Source: Corynebacterium confusum (GTDB lineage Bacteria > Actinomycetota > Actinomycetes > Mycobacteriales > Mycobacteriaceae). Taken from it: a stretch of DNA of 64,000 nucleotides. Position numbers and translations under genes: made by a program. Location of the stretch: contig NZ_CP047202.1 of assembly GCF_030408715.1 (NCBI RefSeq), positions 770,294 to 834,293 of the forward strand. The letters are read 5' to 3'. The notes beneath the pieces are model-generated. The model did no database searches. It saw only the letters and a list, made by a program, of their open reading frames with translations, and had not been told where the DNA came from. Of this stretch, positions 8,375 to 16,941 are shown piece by piece. Every line of letters starts with the position of its first letter. Within the stretch, counting starts at the first letter, position 1.

Positions 8375-8475
8375 CCGGGTCGGAGGGGCTGCGGGGGTTC
8401 GTCTCGCGCTGGGAAGAACTTCTCGGATGCTCGGCGATCAAATCAAGCTCTAACAGCTAGGGAGAGCTCAGGAGC

Positions 8476-9786
8476 CTATATGATGGGAACATCTACGTGA
8501 CCGCGCGCAATCAAAACTCCATCTCTGACTGCGTAGCACTCGACGTAGTGAGGGCCCTTGAACAGGGTAGATTCTCTGTGTTTCCCTTTCCCCGAATCTT
8601 TGAAAATTTGGCCGCGGATTTGATTTCGTCGCATAGCCTCGTCTCCGCGATTAAGAACTTTCCACCAGAGATCGGTTTTGGGTGGTAATGATCTTGTGTC
8701 CACCTCAAAGTCGAGTTGGTTGTCGGGACGCAGGAAACTGTGGGTTTTCAGCATTCGTCTCAAAGGCATAGTCCGAGAGCCCCTCTGCGTTACCCTGCAC
8801 TCCACACCCAATTCTTCGACGATAGCAGCCATCGGAAACCGGTCTTCGATGAACTGTTCTGTATCAATGTAATTGAAGGCTTCCAACCGAGCAGCTCGTG
8901 CTTCATCGCCGATGTCGAGAGGAACACACGTTCCGAAAATCACTCGCCACTTTTGATTCATCGTTGACTTCGTATTGGCCGCGATTGCGTCCTCGCAAAG
9001 AGAAAGAGCCTTTTTGGCTTTGCTTTGGAAGTTCGATTCGTTAGCGATTTTCTGCCCGCTGCCGAGCGCGTACCAGGTGTCCTGCTTGGGGAGTTCAGAT
9101 AGGTATGTGAAGAAATCCTGTATCAGTATCGGAAGCGCAGGAAGAATTGCACCGTCCGACAATTGCGAAGTCATGTAGCGATGCACGAGCGTGTCGACGA
9201 GCAAGCCGTTAATCGGGACGGCGTGCTTATTCTTCCACGCGCGGGTTAGCCGGCAGAGTTTACGAGCCTTACCTGCTGTTGATACATCAAGTTCACTGAT
9301 GGCTTCTATTTCTTCTCGTGGCTTCGTGACTCGCCATCGGTCTTTGTAAGTATCGGGGTATTCGAAATGTCCGTCATCGGTTTCGAAAACCGGCTGCACC
9401 TCGAATTTGAAATCTCCAAACTCAACTTTGACGACCAGCGCGTCCACTCGAATCGAGGTCTTAGGGTACCGATTCGTTAGAGCTGTTCGAACCCGGCTTA
9501 GAGCCTTATAAGCCCCTCCAGTCGTGACGAATTCATCTCTAAAAGTCGCGGGCAGGCGGTAGAGCATGTCGAGGTCCGAGATGCCACGGATAGCGGTGTG
9601 ACGGCCCCAGGACCCGACCATTAACCGGTTGGCAGAATTCGATTCTGAACCGGTAAATTCCTTGTTCAAGGACTTGGTGATTTCATCTCGACGTTGCTTG
9701 ATGATGTCGGCATTGTCGATCTTCAAGTTGTTTAATGTTTCGTTGAGTAGCTCGTTCTGGTCCAACTTTGTTACTTCCTCCGCCAT
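8476..9786 (-). CDS. CBASS cyclic-oligonucleotide synthase (SMODS domain with AGS-C sensor)
   Basis: A 436-residue CD-NTase. The N-terminal SMODS nucleotidyltransferase has GSW at 58-60, then DLD at 71-73 as the metal-binding pair and FEVQPVF with Glu129 as the third acidic residue. The last 64 residues match the AGS-C domain: WKVLNRGDEA, IRGQIF, REST, HYVECY and GVLIARG. Enzymes of this type sense phage infection and make a cyclic nucleotide signal. It starts 16 bases inside the end of the SLATT gene and has no strong ribosome site, so translation is probably coupled to the effector. All catalytic residues are present, so it should be active. Which nucleotide it makes cannot be told. Confidence 0.88.
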   Translation of the reverse strand: MAEEVTKLDQNELLNETLNNLKIDNADIIKQRRDEITKSLNKEFTGSESNSANRLMVGSWGRHTAIRGISDLDMLYRLPATFRDEFVTTGGAYKALSRVRTALTNRYPKTSIRVDALVVKVEFGDFKFEVQPVFETDDGHFEYPDTYKDRWRVTKPREEIEAISELDVSTAGKARKLCRLTRAWKNKHAVPINGLLVDTLVHRYMTSQLSDGAILPALPILIQDFFTYLSELPKQDTWYALGSGQKIANESNFQSKAKKALSLCEDAIAANTKSTMNQKWRVIFGTCVPLDIGDEARAARLEAFNYIDTEQFIEDRFPMAAIVEELGVECRVTQRGSRTMPLRRMLKTHSFLRPDNQLDFEVDTRSLPPKTDLWWKVLNRGDEAMRRNQIRGQIFKDSGKGKHRESTLFKGPHYVECYAVRDGVLIARGHVDVPII

Positions 9787-10343
9787 GGTGTGCGTTTATC
9801 AATTTCCACCTGCGTGGATTGAGGCTTTTCGTCACCTTCAATAGCCTTCTCGGCCTTGCTGTAATCGCGTCTCGTTGTTCGTGGGGATCTCGAAAGCAGA
9901 TTTCTTTCGTCTTTTTCCAGCTCGTCTCTCTTTAGAAGAGCTTCACCGAGAGAAATTGCATCGTGTTCAATGTCCCAGGTCAAAGACTCGTAACGGTTAT
10001 GGATAGCGCGTAGGTCCACTGCGGCCACGCTATGGTCTTCCATAGACCTTTTCCAGTCGACAGATTCCCCCAGAACCGTAAGCATCGTTGCCAAAGTAGC
10101 TGCTCCGGAAACTAAGACTGTACTTAACTGGGGATTCGATAAAAGACCTCCCACACTCGCTAGAAAGGTGCCCGCAGTTAAGGCCGTTAGAAGGATCGAA
10201 CTGGTTTTACGGCACTTCTCCCACTTCTGGTAGCGGTCAGCCGCTTTCTCGTGCGTGCGGTATGTAAACAGCATCCGGTCTCTCCTCGCGTCGAGGAGCC
10301 CGACAAATGCCGCTACCGAAACCGATTCTTTCTCTTTGCTCAA
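9771..10343 (-). CDS. SLATT-domain membrane effector of CBASS
   Basis: A 190-residue protein with two adjacent membrane helices (about 47-69 and 72-93), a charged N-terminal helix and a long cytoplasmic C-terminal region containing the SLATT-typical RAIHNRYESLTWDIE block. SLATT proteins are predicted pore-forming effectors that kill or stall the cell when the partner nucleotidyltransferase makes its signal. The first possible start is TTG 10343; AGAGAGG lies about nine bases upstream and an in-frame TGA is two codons before it. It overlaps the CD-NTase by 16 bases. The effector-first order with overlap supports a single functional unit. Confidence 0.85.
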   Translation of the reverse strand: MSKEKESVSVAAFVGLLDARRDRMLFTYRTHEKAADRYQKWEKCRKTSSILLTALTAGTFLASVGGLLSNPQLSTVLVSGAATLATMLTVLGESVDWKRSMEDHSVAAVDLRAIHNRYESLTWDIEHDAISLGEALLKRDELEKDERNLLSRSPRTTRRDYSKAEKAIEGDEKPQSTQVEIDKRTPWRRK

Positions 10344-10346
10344 GTC

Positions 10347-10394
10347 TCATCGCCTCTCTGAACCCCTGCTCAAAGGTTTTCCTCCATCCGGCAT
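10347..10394 (-). other. 15-codon leader frame between res and the SLATT gene
   Basis: An ATG directly abutting the res stop (TAAATG) opens 15 codons, MPDGGKPLSRGSERR, ending in TGA. The frame is the same as that of the SLATT gene, whose TTG start is two codons further on. It could be a coupling leader, or the true N-terminus of the effector cut off by a nonsense mutation. It may also be chance. Confidence 0.3.
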
Positions 10395-12983
10395 TTACAA
10401 ACCTGGATTCGACTTCCGCTTCAGGTCTTCCCACGATTCAGACGCTCGAATATCGGACTCGTAGGCAATGACGTAACCCCACTTCTGACCGACGAAGTCC
10501 TCTTCGCCGAGCAGTTCCCGGACGAGCATCCGAGCCGCCGCTCGTTTCGCTTGCACCGTTTCGTCGTCTCGTCCCTTGTCAGACTTGCCCTCGATAATCC
10601 ACATCGTGCCGTCGGAGTCCTGGGCGACGAAGTCGGGGTAGTAGGTGTCGCGGGTGGTGTACATAATCGACGCGCCATCGGTTGAGTAGAGACGTTTCCA
10701 CCACACGATGTCCGAGGTGTAGTTCAACAACAGCGCGAGGAGGTACTCGCCGCCCCACGAGTCGAAACTCGCAGCGGGAAACAGTCCGCGGTTCCAGCCG
10801 TCATAGAACTCGCGGGGCTTGAACTTCGCCTGCTGGTCTTTCGAGAGTTGCTGGAGCACCTCTTTGCCAAACGGCAAGGTCACGACCTCGTCAATCGGCA
10901 ATTCGACCGGAACGATAGTCGTTTCGGTTTGCAGGCTACTTGCGTGCTGCCGCGACTTTTCGTTCACAAGTGCAACGAGCTCGTCTACAGCGGACTGCTT
11001 CGCCTTCTCGGTCCAGTGGTCGATACCGGCGTTTGCCATGAAGGTTGGAAGGACGTATTGCGCAAACGTGACCGTGTTCTTCGTGTCCTGGGTGACAACC
11101 CCGAGGCCGAATACGCGCTGGGTGAGTTCGTTGATGACAGCGTCTTCCGCCACGGGCGCCGATTCGACTTCCGCGTCGGTGGTGCGTTTCGTGTCGAGCT
11201 TGGACTTGCGCACGACGATTTCTTCTCGGGTGAGTGCTTCCTTGGAGTCGGCGACGCGGCGCGCTGCCCGGATAATGTCCTCGTCGTCAATGTGGCTGAG
11301 CAAAAATGGCGTGGTTGATTTCGCCATAACTGTGGATGGAAACAGGAAGGTTTTTCCTGCGAATTGCTCGTTGACCCTAATTTCCGTTGCCGGGATGTAG
11401 TCGGTGCGCTGCATGGTCTCGTTGTCACCGACTCGTCGGAATGAGACACCTCCGGCGTTGCCACCAGTGACCTGGGTAGTTTCGCCGGCCGTGGTGCCAA
11501 TGTCGCTCGGTCCGTCCGCTGCTTCGCCTGAAGGGGGTGTCGGCCACGCAGTCGAGGCAGAAGCCGACCCGCTTTGGGTTTCGGGCGATGGGTCGTTCGG
11601 GTTTGGCTGCACCTGCTCTTCGTCTTGGCGGAAGCTTTCCTCCACGTCCATGCCTGAGATAGCGCCCTGGGCGGCATCTCCGAGGCCGAAGGAGCGCAGC
11701 ACGTCTTCGTCTTTGAGCAGGGACTTGAACGACTTGTGGCTCAAGATGTCCAACTGGTCCAGCTCAGCTACGCCAGTACGCGCCCCGAATGGAAGGCGCA
11801 GGCCGCGGCCCATCGTTTGCTGGGTGAGAATGTCCGACGACATAGCACGCAGCGCACACATCACCGCGACTCGTTTGGTGTCCCAACCTTCCTTGAGACG
11901 GTCAACAGAGACAATGGCACGCACCGTTGAGGCTGGGCTGTCGAGCTCGTCTAAGCGGCGCAGCGTGGCCGCGTCGTTGTGTTTGTTGTCGAACTGGAGC
12001 ACTGCCTCTGGGTCACCGAAATAGCCTGGCCCCTGGAGGATCTTGGTGACGTCTCCGGCATGGGCGACGCTTTCGCACACTACGAACAGCAGCGGCTTCG
12101 TCCGCTTTCGCTCACCTGATTCTCCGGGGAAGTTTGCTTTACCGTACGCCTCGTAGGCCGCCTCTTTGTTTCGCAACAGCGAGACCGCGTCGAGTAGTTG
12201 CCTTTCCTCGGCTGAGTCCTTGGGGTAGCCGTTCTCGCGGTAGACCAGCATCGGCGACTTCACATAGCCGTCTTCGATGGCGCTATACAGCGGGTAGTGG
12301 AAGATGACGTGGTCCGTATCGGATGCCGAAGCGGTCAACCCAATCGTTGCAGCAGGACGCAAGTCTTTCAGTGCCTGGTTGAACGCCTTCGCCGATGTGC
12401 CAAACAGGTGAGACTCATCTGCGATAACCACGAGGTCATCGAGGTTGACCAGGTAGTCGTAGAGCGAGCCGGACTCTTCTTGGTGGTCGCGAATCTTTCG
12501 GCGCATGCCCTCCTCGGTGCCAGCGCGAGCGTTGACTTTCTTCGGCTCAATAAGTTGCGACACGTTGAAGACGTAGACCATCGGACCGTCTGCGGCATTG
12601 CGGAACAGCTCTGACTGGCCGGCACGCCACGCGCCATAATTGCCAGGCGAAACAACCTGGGGAGCAGAAGAAAAGCCGTCAACGTATCGACGTGAGCCCT
12701 GAGTGAAGTTCTGGACGGTCTTGTTCTCCAGCACCGTGGAAGGCGGGACGACGACCATGACGTTTTTCACCCCGAAGCGCGACAGGTACTCAATGAGCGC
12801 CGCCATGAGGTAGGTCTTGCCCGCGCCGGTGGCCATGTGCATGACCATGGGCTCTAGCGGGTCAAAGTCACCAGTGAGGTGGTAGATGAGCTCGCGTAGC
12901 GCACGCTTGTTGGGACCTCGTAGTTGGAACTCCGTCGCAATGCTTTCGATGAGTCCTTGGTCAAGTGCGATTGGAAGTGCCAT
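10395..12983 (-). CDS. res: Type III restriction enzyme Res subunit
   Basis: An 862-residue superfamily 2 helicase-nuclease. It has Walker A ATGAGKTY (about 51), the DEAD-box variant IADESHLFG, GLTASASD as motif III, and QTMGRGLRLP as motif VI. The C-terminal nuclease core is YYPDF followed by WIIEGKSD, a PD-(D/E)xK site. Type III Res cuts DNA with Mod after translocating between two head-to-head sites. ATG 12983 is chosen because it lies two bases after the mod stop, with GGAGG inside the end of mod; an upstream frame extension has no such site. A proline/serine-rich linker lies around the middle. It looks intact. Confidence 0.9.
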   Translation of the reverse strand: MALPIALDQGLIESIATEFQLRGPNKRALRELIYHLTGDFDPLEPMVMHMATGAGKTYLMAALIEYLSRFGVKNVMVVVPPSTVLENKTVQNFTQGSRRYVDGFSSAPQVVSPGNYGAWRAGQSELFRNAADGPMVYVFNVSQLIEPKKVNARAGTEEGMRRKIRDHQEESGSLYDYLVNLDDLVVIADESHLFGTSAKAFNQALKDLRPAATIGLTASASDTDHVIFHYPLYSAIEDGYVKSPMLVYRENGYPKDSAEERQLLDAVSLLRNKEAAYEAYGKANFPGESGERKRTKPLLFVVCESVAHAGDVTKILQGPGYFGDPEAVLQFDNKHNDAATLRRLDELDSPASTVRAIVSVDRLKEGWDTKRVAVMCALRAMSSDILTQQTMGRGLRLPFGARTGVAELDQLDILSHKSFKSLLKDEDVLRSFGLGDAAQGAISGMDVEESFRQDEEQVQPNPNDPSPETQSGSASASTAWPTPPSGEAADGPSDIGTTAGETTQVTGGNAGGVSFRRVGDNETMQRTDYIPATEIRVNEQFAGKTFLFPSTVMAKSTTPFLLSHIDDEDIIRAARRVADSKEALTREEIVVRKSKLDTKRTTDAEVESAPVAEDAVINELTQRVFGLGVVTQDTKNTVTFAQYVLPTFMANAGIDHWTEKAKQSAVDELVALVNEKSRQHASSLQTETTIVPVELPIDEVVTLPFGKEVLQQLSKDQQAKFKPREFYDGWNRGLFPAASFDSWGGEYLLALLLNYTSDIVWWKRLYSTDGASIMYTTRDTYYPDFVAQDSDGTMWIIEGKSDKGRDDETVQAKRAAARMLVRELLGEEDFVGQKWGYVIAYESDIRASESWEDLKRKSNPGL

Positions 12984-12985
12984 GT

Positions 12986-14824
12986 CTACTTGCCCTCCTG
13001 CGTTTCCGAGTAAGTGAAAATGTCGTTGGGAATATGGACAATCTGACACGGCTTGTCCGTTGTCCTTGCGAACTGCCTGATTCCCGGTTCGAACTCCGTT
13101 GCGGCAAGCGTGACGCCTTCGCCGTCGTCGAGGTGTGCGAGAAGCTCTTCGGCTTTGTCTTTATCGAGCCGGCCTTCGACCACTTTGAGGAACATCGAGC
13201 CGCGTTTACCGTCGAAATGGCGATTACCCGGGGTGAGCGAGAAGTTGAGGTTCGCGGCGACAGAGTTGACGAGCGTCGCACCGGTTGCCGCTTCGGTAAG
13301 CGTCACGAGACCCAATTCGGGGACGTAGTCGAAGCACTGTGGAGCAAGGTGGGCGACTGTAAAACCGCCGCCTCCGCGCCAGTTGACGACGCCCTTCTGG
13401 TTCTTGGTCTTCGTCGCAGTTTTAAGCGCCTTGACTACCGCTTCGGTTTTCAATTCGGGGTTCGCTGCGAGCACCTTGTTCAGCGCGCTGTTGAACTTCT
13501 GGGCATCCTCCGGAGAGAGACCTTCGGGGAGTCCCTCGTCGGTCGCGTCGACGCGCTCCGGCTTCTGGATACTGATTCCGCCCTGGTCCTCGCCATGTAC
13601 GACCTTCTCCAGGCGTGGGCGGGTGAAGCGGTTGAAGGTGTCCTCCACGAGTTCGCAGGTCACCCAGCGGCGCCCCATCTTCTGGGCTACCGCGGCGGTC
13701 GTTCCCGAACCGGCGAACACATCGAGGACGACGTCTCCGGGGTTTGTGGCGATGTGGAGAACTCGTTCAAGAAGGCGCTCTGGTTTAGGGGTCGAGAAAG
13801 GGTTCTCGCCTGGGAAGAGGGCTTTTATTTCCTTAGCGGAAGTGTCGTTGTGGCCGACATCCGACAATTTCCAAAGGGTTCTTGGAACTGCACCGCGTAC
13901 ATCGGCGAGGAATCTCTTTAGCCGTGGAACCGAGTCCCCATTTGCGCCCCACCAGATACGTCCGTCCGCATCGAGCCTTTGAAATGTTTCGTAGGACACT
14001 CGCCAATACCGGCCCGGGGGCGGTCCTTCGATGGTTCGGCCTGAAGGCGTTTTGAGGCCGAATATTCCCAGGGAATAGGGCTTGTTCGCCACCAAATCAC
14101 CAGAAGTCCAGGGACCTCGGGGGTCGCTGTCGGGGTTGGAATAGAGAGCGTTCATCTTCGCGGTTCTCGGAAGAGCATTGGGTAGCCAAGCTTCCTTGTT
14201 CTTTGAGTACAGCAGTATGACGTCATGGTCGACGGACAGATACTTTGCCGAATTTTTAGGAGATATATTCTTTTCCCAGATCACCTCTGCCACAAAGTTC
14301 CCGCTTCCAAACACTTCGTCCATGAGCGCGCGCATGCGGTGATTCTCCACGTCATCGAGGTGGACCCAAATCGACCCGTCATCGCTAAGAAGTTTGCGTA
14401 GGTGAACGAGGCGGTCACGCATCATGGTGAGCCATACAGAGTGTTCAAGGTTGTCTTCGTAGTTGGCGAAGGTTTGTGCGGTGTTAAACGGCGGGTCAAT
14501 GTAGATGCACTTCACCTTGCCGAGGTACTTCTCGCGTAGTTCGGGCACGCGGGTAAGAGCTTGCAGTACGTCTCCCGACTCGCCGAGAATGAGCAGGTTG
14601 TCATCCTTAGGCCCCAGCTCAGCGCGTTCCGAGTACTGAGTGCCATCCTCTTTTGGTGACTGAGCGCCGGTTACAGCCTCGTCAACGACGAGAGTGCGGG
14701 TTTCGCAGTACCGCGGGTCTTTTGGATCAACCCACTCGTATGCGTAGCGTCCTTCTTCGCTGGGAATGAGCGCCTTGTCCTTGTTGAACCAGGTCAATTC
14801 AAGTAGTTGCTTCGCGCCGGCCAC
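12986..14824 (-). CDS. mod: Type III DNA adenine/cytosine-N methyltransferase Mod subunit
   Basis: A 612-residue beta-class DNA amino-methyltransferase: the catalytic DPPF (110-113) precedes the AdoMet-binding FAGSGT (370-375), with a long target-recognition region between them. It should methylate one strand of an asymmetric site, protecting it from Res, and also give Res its specificity. Start is GTG 14824; GAGG lies about a dozen bases upstream. It is the first gene of the tight mod-res-SLATT-CD-NTase series, so its promoter, within 14825-15091, probably drives all four. The recognition sequence cannot be deduced. Confidence 0.9.
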   Translation of the reverse strand: MAGAKQLLELTWFNKDKALIPSEEGRYAYEWVDPKDPRYCETRTLVVDEAVTGAQSPKEDGTQYSERAELGPKDDNLLILGESGDVLQALTRVPELREKYLGKVKCIYIDPPFNTAQTFANYEDNLEHSVWLTMMRDRLVHLRKLLSDDGSIWVHLDDVENHRMRALMDEVFGSGNFVAEVIWEKNISPKNSAKYLSVDHDVILLYSKNKEAWLPNALPRTAKMNALYSNPDSDPRGPWTSGDLVANKPYSLGIFGLKTPSGRTIEGPPPGRYWRVSYETFQRLDADGRIWWGANGDSVPRLKRFLADVRGAVPRTLWKLSDVGHNDTSAKEIKALFPGENPFSTPKPERLLERVLHIATNPGDVVLDVFAGSGTTAAVAQKMGRRWVTCELVEDTFNRFTRPRLEKVVHGEDQGGISIQKPERVDATDEGLPEGLSPEDAQKFNSALNKVLAANPELKTEAVVKALKTATKTKNQKGVVNWRGGGGFTVAHLAPQCFDYVPELGLVTLTEAATGATLVNSVAANLNFSLTPGNRHFDGKRGSMFLKVVEGRLDKDKAEELLAHLDDGEGVTLAATEFEPGIRQFARTTDKPCQIVHIPNDIFTYSETQEGK

Positions 14825-15091
14825 CGTTTCGCTGCCTCGTTTCGTCTGTCGGGGCGTTCAAATATTTCGCACTTTATTGTAGCCGGGGCAGCGACAGACA
14901 CCGAAGAAAATTCGGCTCGAGGGGAACATGTTTTTGGATCGTTAGACAGAGCCCCCGTAACGGTGTACCGGATTAGTCCGTCTTGCCGGTTCATGACGAT
15001 GTATCGTCTCATTACGGTGCAGTGAATTACCCCACTATCTTCTGCTGGTGTTTGCTCTCTCCCACGACACGGTGGAGGTATGCAAAACGAA

Positions 15092-15388
15092 CTACGTATT
15101 TCCGCGGGCGGTCTTTACTCCCGGCCACAGACGCACACCGAGGCCGACTTCGAGCCTGGTCACGGTCTCCAACGTCGGCCACGAACTGCCGTTGAGGATG
15201 ACAGAGATGGTCGAGGCGGCGACGCCAGACTTCTCCGCGACCCCCTTGACGCTTCGGTAGCCGTTCCGCTAGCGCCGGTGGTTAATCACCATGGCCTGGA
15301 TCATCTGGTGTTCAGGCGCGCTCACGTCCAGGCTGTCAGGCCAGCCAGGGTAAAGGCTGGCGGGGCTACCGGGCTTCGGTCGTACCAT
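15092..15388 (-). pseudogene. HTH regulator gene with in-frame amber codon
   Basis: From ATG 15388 a 98-codon frame reads as a small helix-turn-helix protein: VRPKPGSPASLYPGWPDS near the start, then KGVAEKSGVAASTISVILNG and SSWPTLETV. It is interrupted by TAG at 15269-15271 after 39 codons. Both halves align with the intact neighbour at 15485-15751 (YPxWP, then a shared SSWP.ETV block), so it is a decayed paralogue unless the amber is suppressed or a sequencing error. No alternative start is seen for the second half. Confidence 0.6.
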
Positions 15389-15484
15389 GCCTTAACCGTA
15401 GCGCCGGGGACATCGAACGCACTGCTAGGGGGAGTCGTAGCCGCCTTTGGACCGCAAGTGGGGTTTGCGAGCGTTTTGGTGTGG

Positions 15485-15751
15485 CTACAACGGCAGCTCC
15501 AACACGGCCTCGGCACTCGCCACCGTCTCGGTGCTCGGCCACGACGAACCGGCCCGCCACCGACGAAGAACCGCGTGTCCTATACCCGAGTGCACCGCGA
15601 ATTCGCTCTGCGAGCTCGCCCATCCCCGCTCGATCTCCAGTGCGAGCGCTTGCCTCATCAACCACGCCTTCTTGTAGGCGGCGGGCAACTCTTCGGGGTC
15701 AACATTCGGCCACTCGGGGTAGGCGGTGGCCGGCGGGTCAAGAGTGCTCAC
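15485..15751 (-). CDS. Small XRE-like HTH regulator of the island
   Basis: An 88-residue DNA-binding protein. The helix-turn-helix is QSEFAVHSGIGHAVLRRWRA, followed by the SSWPSTETVASAEAVLEL tail seen in the neighbouring paralogue. GTG 15751 is preferred to GTG 15799 because a 15-bp perfect palindrome sits six bases upstream of it, a place expected for an autoregulatory operator. It is transcribed away from the recombinase-like gene, so it may control both directions. Function is inferred from context; such small HTH proteins often govern excision. Confidence 0.6.
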   Translation of the reverse strand: MSTLDPPATAYPEWPNVDPEELPAAYKKAWLMRQALALEIERGWASSQSEFAVHSGIGHAVLRRWRAGSSWPSTETVASAEAVLELPL

Positions 15752-15756
15752 GGGTG

Positions 15757-15771
15757 TAACCGTATCGGTTA
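15757..15771. promoter_or_regulatory. 15-bp palindromic operator between HTH and recombinase-like genes
   Basis: TAACCG-TAT-CGGTTA is a perfect palindrome in the divergent region. The same half-site, TAACCGTA, occurs at 15393-15400, five bases upstream of the pseudogenised HTH paralogue. This repeated placement suggests the binding site of the HTH family. Confidence 0.55.
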
Positions 15772-15837
15772 TCGAAGCGCTTTCCGAGACGCACAACACT
15801 GCGGGGGTAGACCCCTCGCACGGAAGTGGGGCACTCG

Positions 15838-16662
15838 ATGAGTCTCACGTCTGAACAACGAGCGAAGCTCGACTTTCACATCGACAATTACAACCCGGTA
15901 ATGGTCTCAAACAACGACTGGGAGCAGGTGGGGCCTTTCGCCCGGTGGGCTACTGCCGAGTGCTTCGAGTACCAGGACGAAACCGTATTCTCGCTCAAAG
16001 ACGGTCTTTACCGTGGCCCCGACCGCGTCATGCGAGCTTTCACAACAGCAGCGGTAACGGCGCTGTACTCCGGACGTGACGTCACGCCGGAAGAGGTGCT
16101 CTCAGACGCGAACATTCTGCTCACGCTGGAGCAGTTCAAAGGTGGAACACGAGCCTCTGTTCGCTTCTTCCTTACGGCCGCCAGCGACATCATCCTCGGC
16201 GTGCGCCTCAACGTGGCGGGCAAAGAACTTGAGTACGCGATCCGAGAACCCTACGAGCAGAAAGACTTCGATGCCCTCTGGGGTTGGCTGGTCACGCAAC
16301 CGACCCAACTTCGGCGAGAACGAGCCATGCTGCTTGTGGCTATGTGCATGGGTGCAGGTCTCGGCAACGACGCTGCGCTAGTAAGAGCACGCGACGTAGA
16401 GGTCGATGACAACGGCGTTGTGTGGTTAAACGTCGAGCACTTCCGCGGCCCATACTTCGCTCCGAAGGTGCCAATGGCTCGCACCTTCGCGAAAGACTTC
16501 ATGTCCATTGTGGACACAAAGTCGCGTGAAACCGACGAGCCACTTCTCGGCTGCTACAACCGAAAGGACTACGCCACCGCCTACCTCAATAAAGGTCAAT
16601 CCTTCCACGTCAACGCCTCTCGACTCAGGGTAACCTCACTACACCCAAGACCGTGCATATAG
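15838..16662 (+). pseudogene. Tyrosine-recombinase-like gene, C-terminally broken
   Basis: A 274-residue product with an N-terminal domain like the core-binding region of integrases and a second domain whose start resembles a tyrosine recombinase (RERAMLLVAMCMGAGLGNDA, VRARDVEVDDNGVVWLNV, VPMARTFA). The catalytic arginine of the first box is not in its usual context (GAGLGND where GLRxSE is usual). After RLRVT the frame ends quickly at 16660-16662. A neighbouring frame continues with YTQDRAYSANTLAG to a stop at 16712-16714, as if a frameshift or internal deletion removed the His/Tyr boxes. Start could also be GTG 15826. Probably inactive. Confidence 0.5.
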
Positions 16663-16903
16663 CGCGAACACCCTGGCCGGCACTTTCCCGAACGCGCCAC
16701 CGGTGGCCGCATAACCCGCTAGACCGCAGGGTTTCAATGAACGAAGACCCTCCGGTCCAACAGTCATGTTCGGAAACCCCAAAAGCCCCGGAATTGGTCG
16801 CGAAAGACTCGCTCCGAGGCTCATTTTCTTGGGAAAATAGCCAGTTTCGGTAGAAAATGAAAGCCGAAGCCTCATTTCAAGGTTCCGGCTCTCGTACCGC
16901 GGG

Positions 16904-16941
16904 AGTTTTCTGAACACTTTCAAAAAGTTTTCCGAAACCCC
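16904..16941 (+). repeat. Right-end repeats of the island, with 17-bp inverted repeat
   Basis: AAGTTTTCCGAAACCCC at 16925-16941 is the exact reverse complement of 7555-7571. A related AGTTTTCTGAA begins at 16904, 22 bases before the matching AGTTTTCCGAA at 16926. The tRNA begins 11 bases further right. Confidence 0.75.

Noticed and set aside
14794..15012. A 72-codon minus-strand frame just upstream of and overlapping mod
   Set aside because: No recognisable domain or ribosome site; it overlaps the mod start in another frame. It could be a leader peptide, but nothing supports it.
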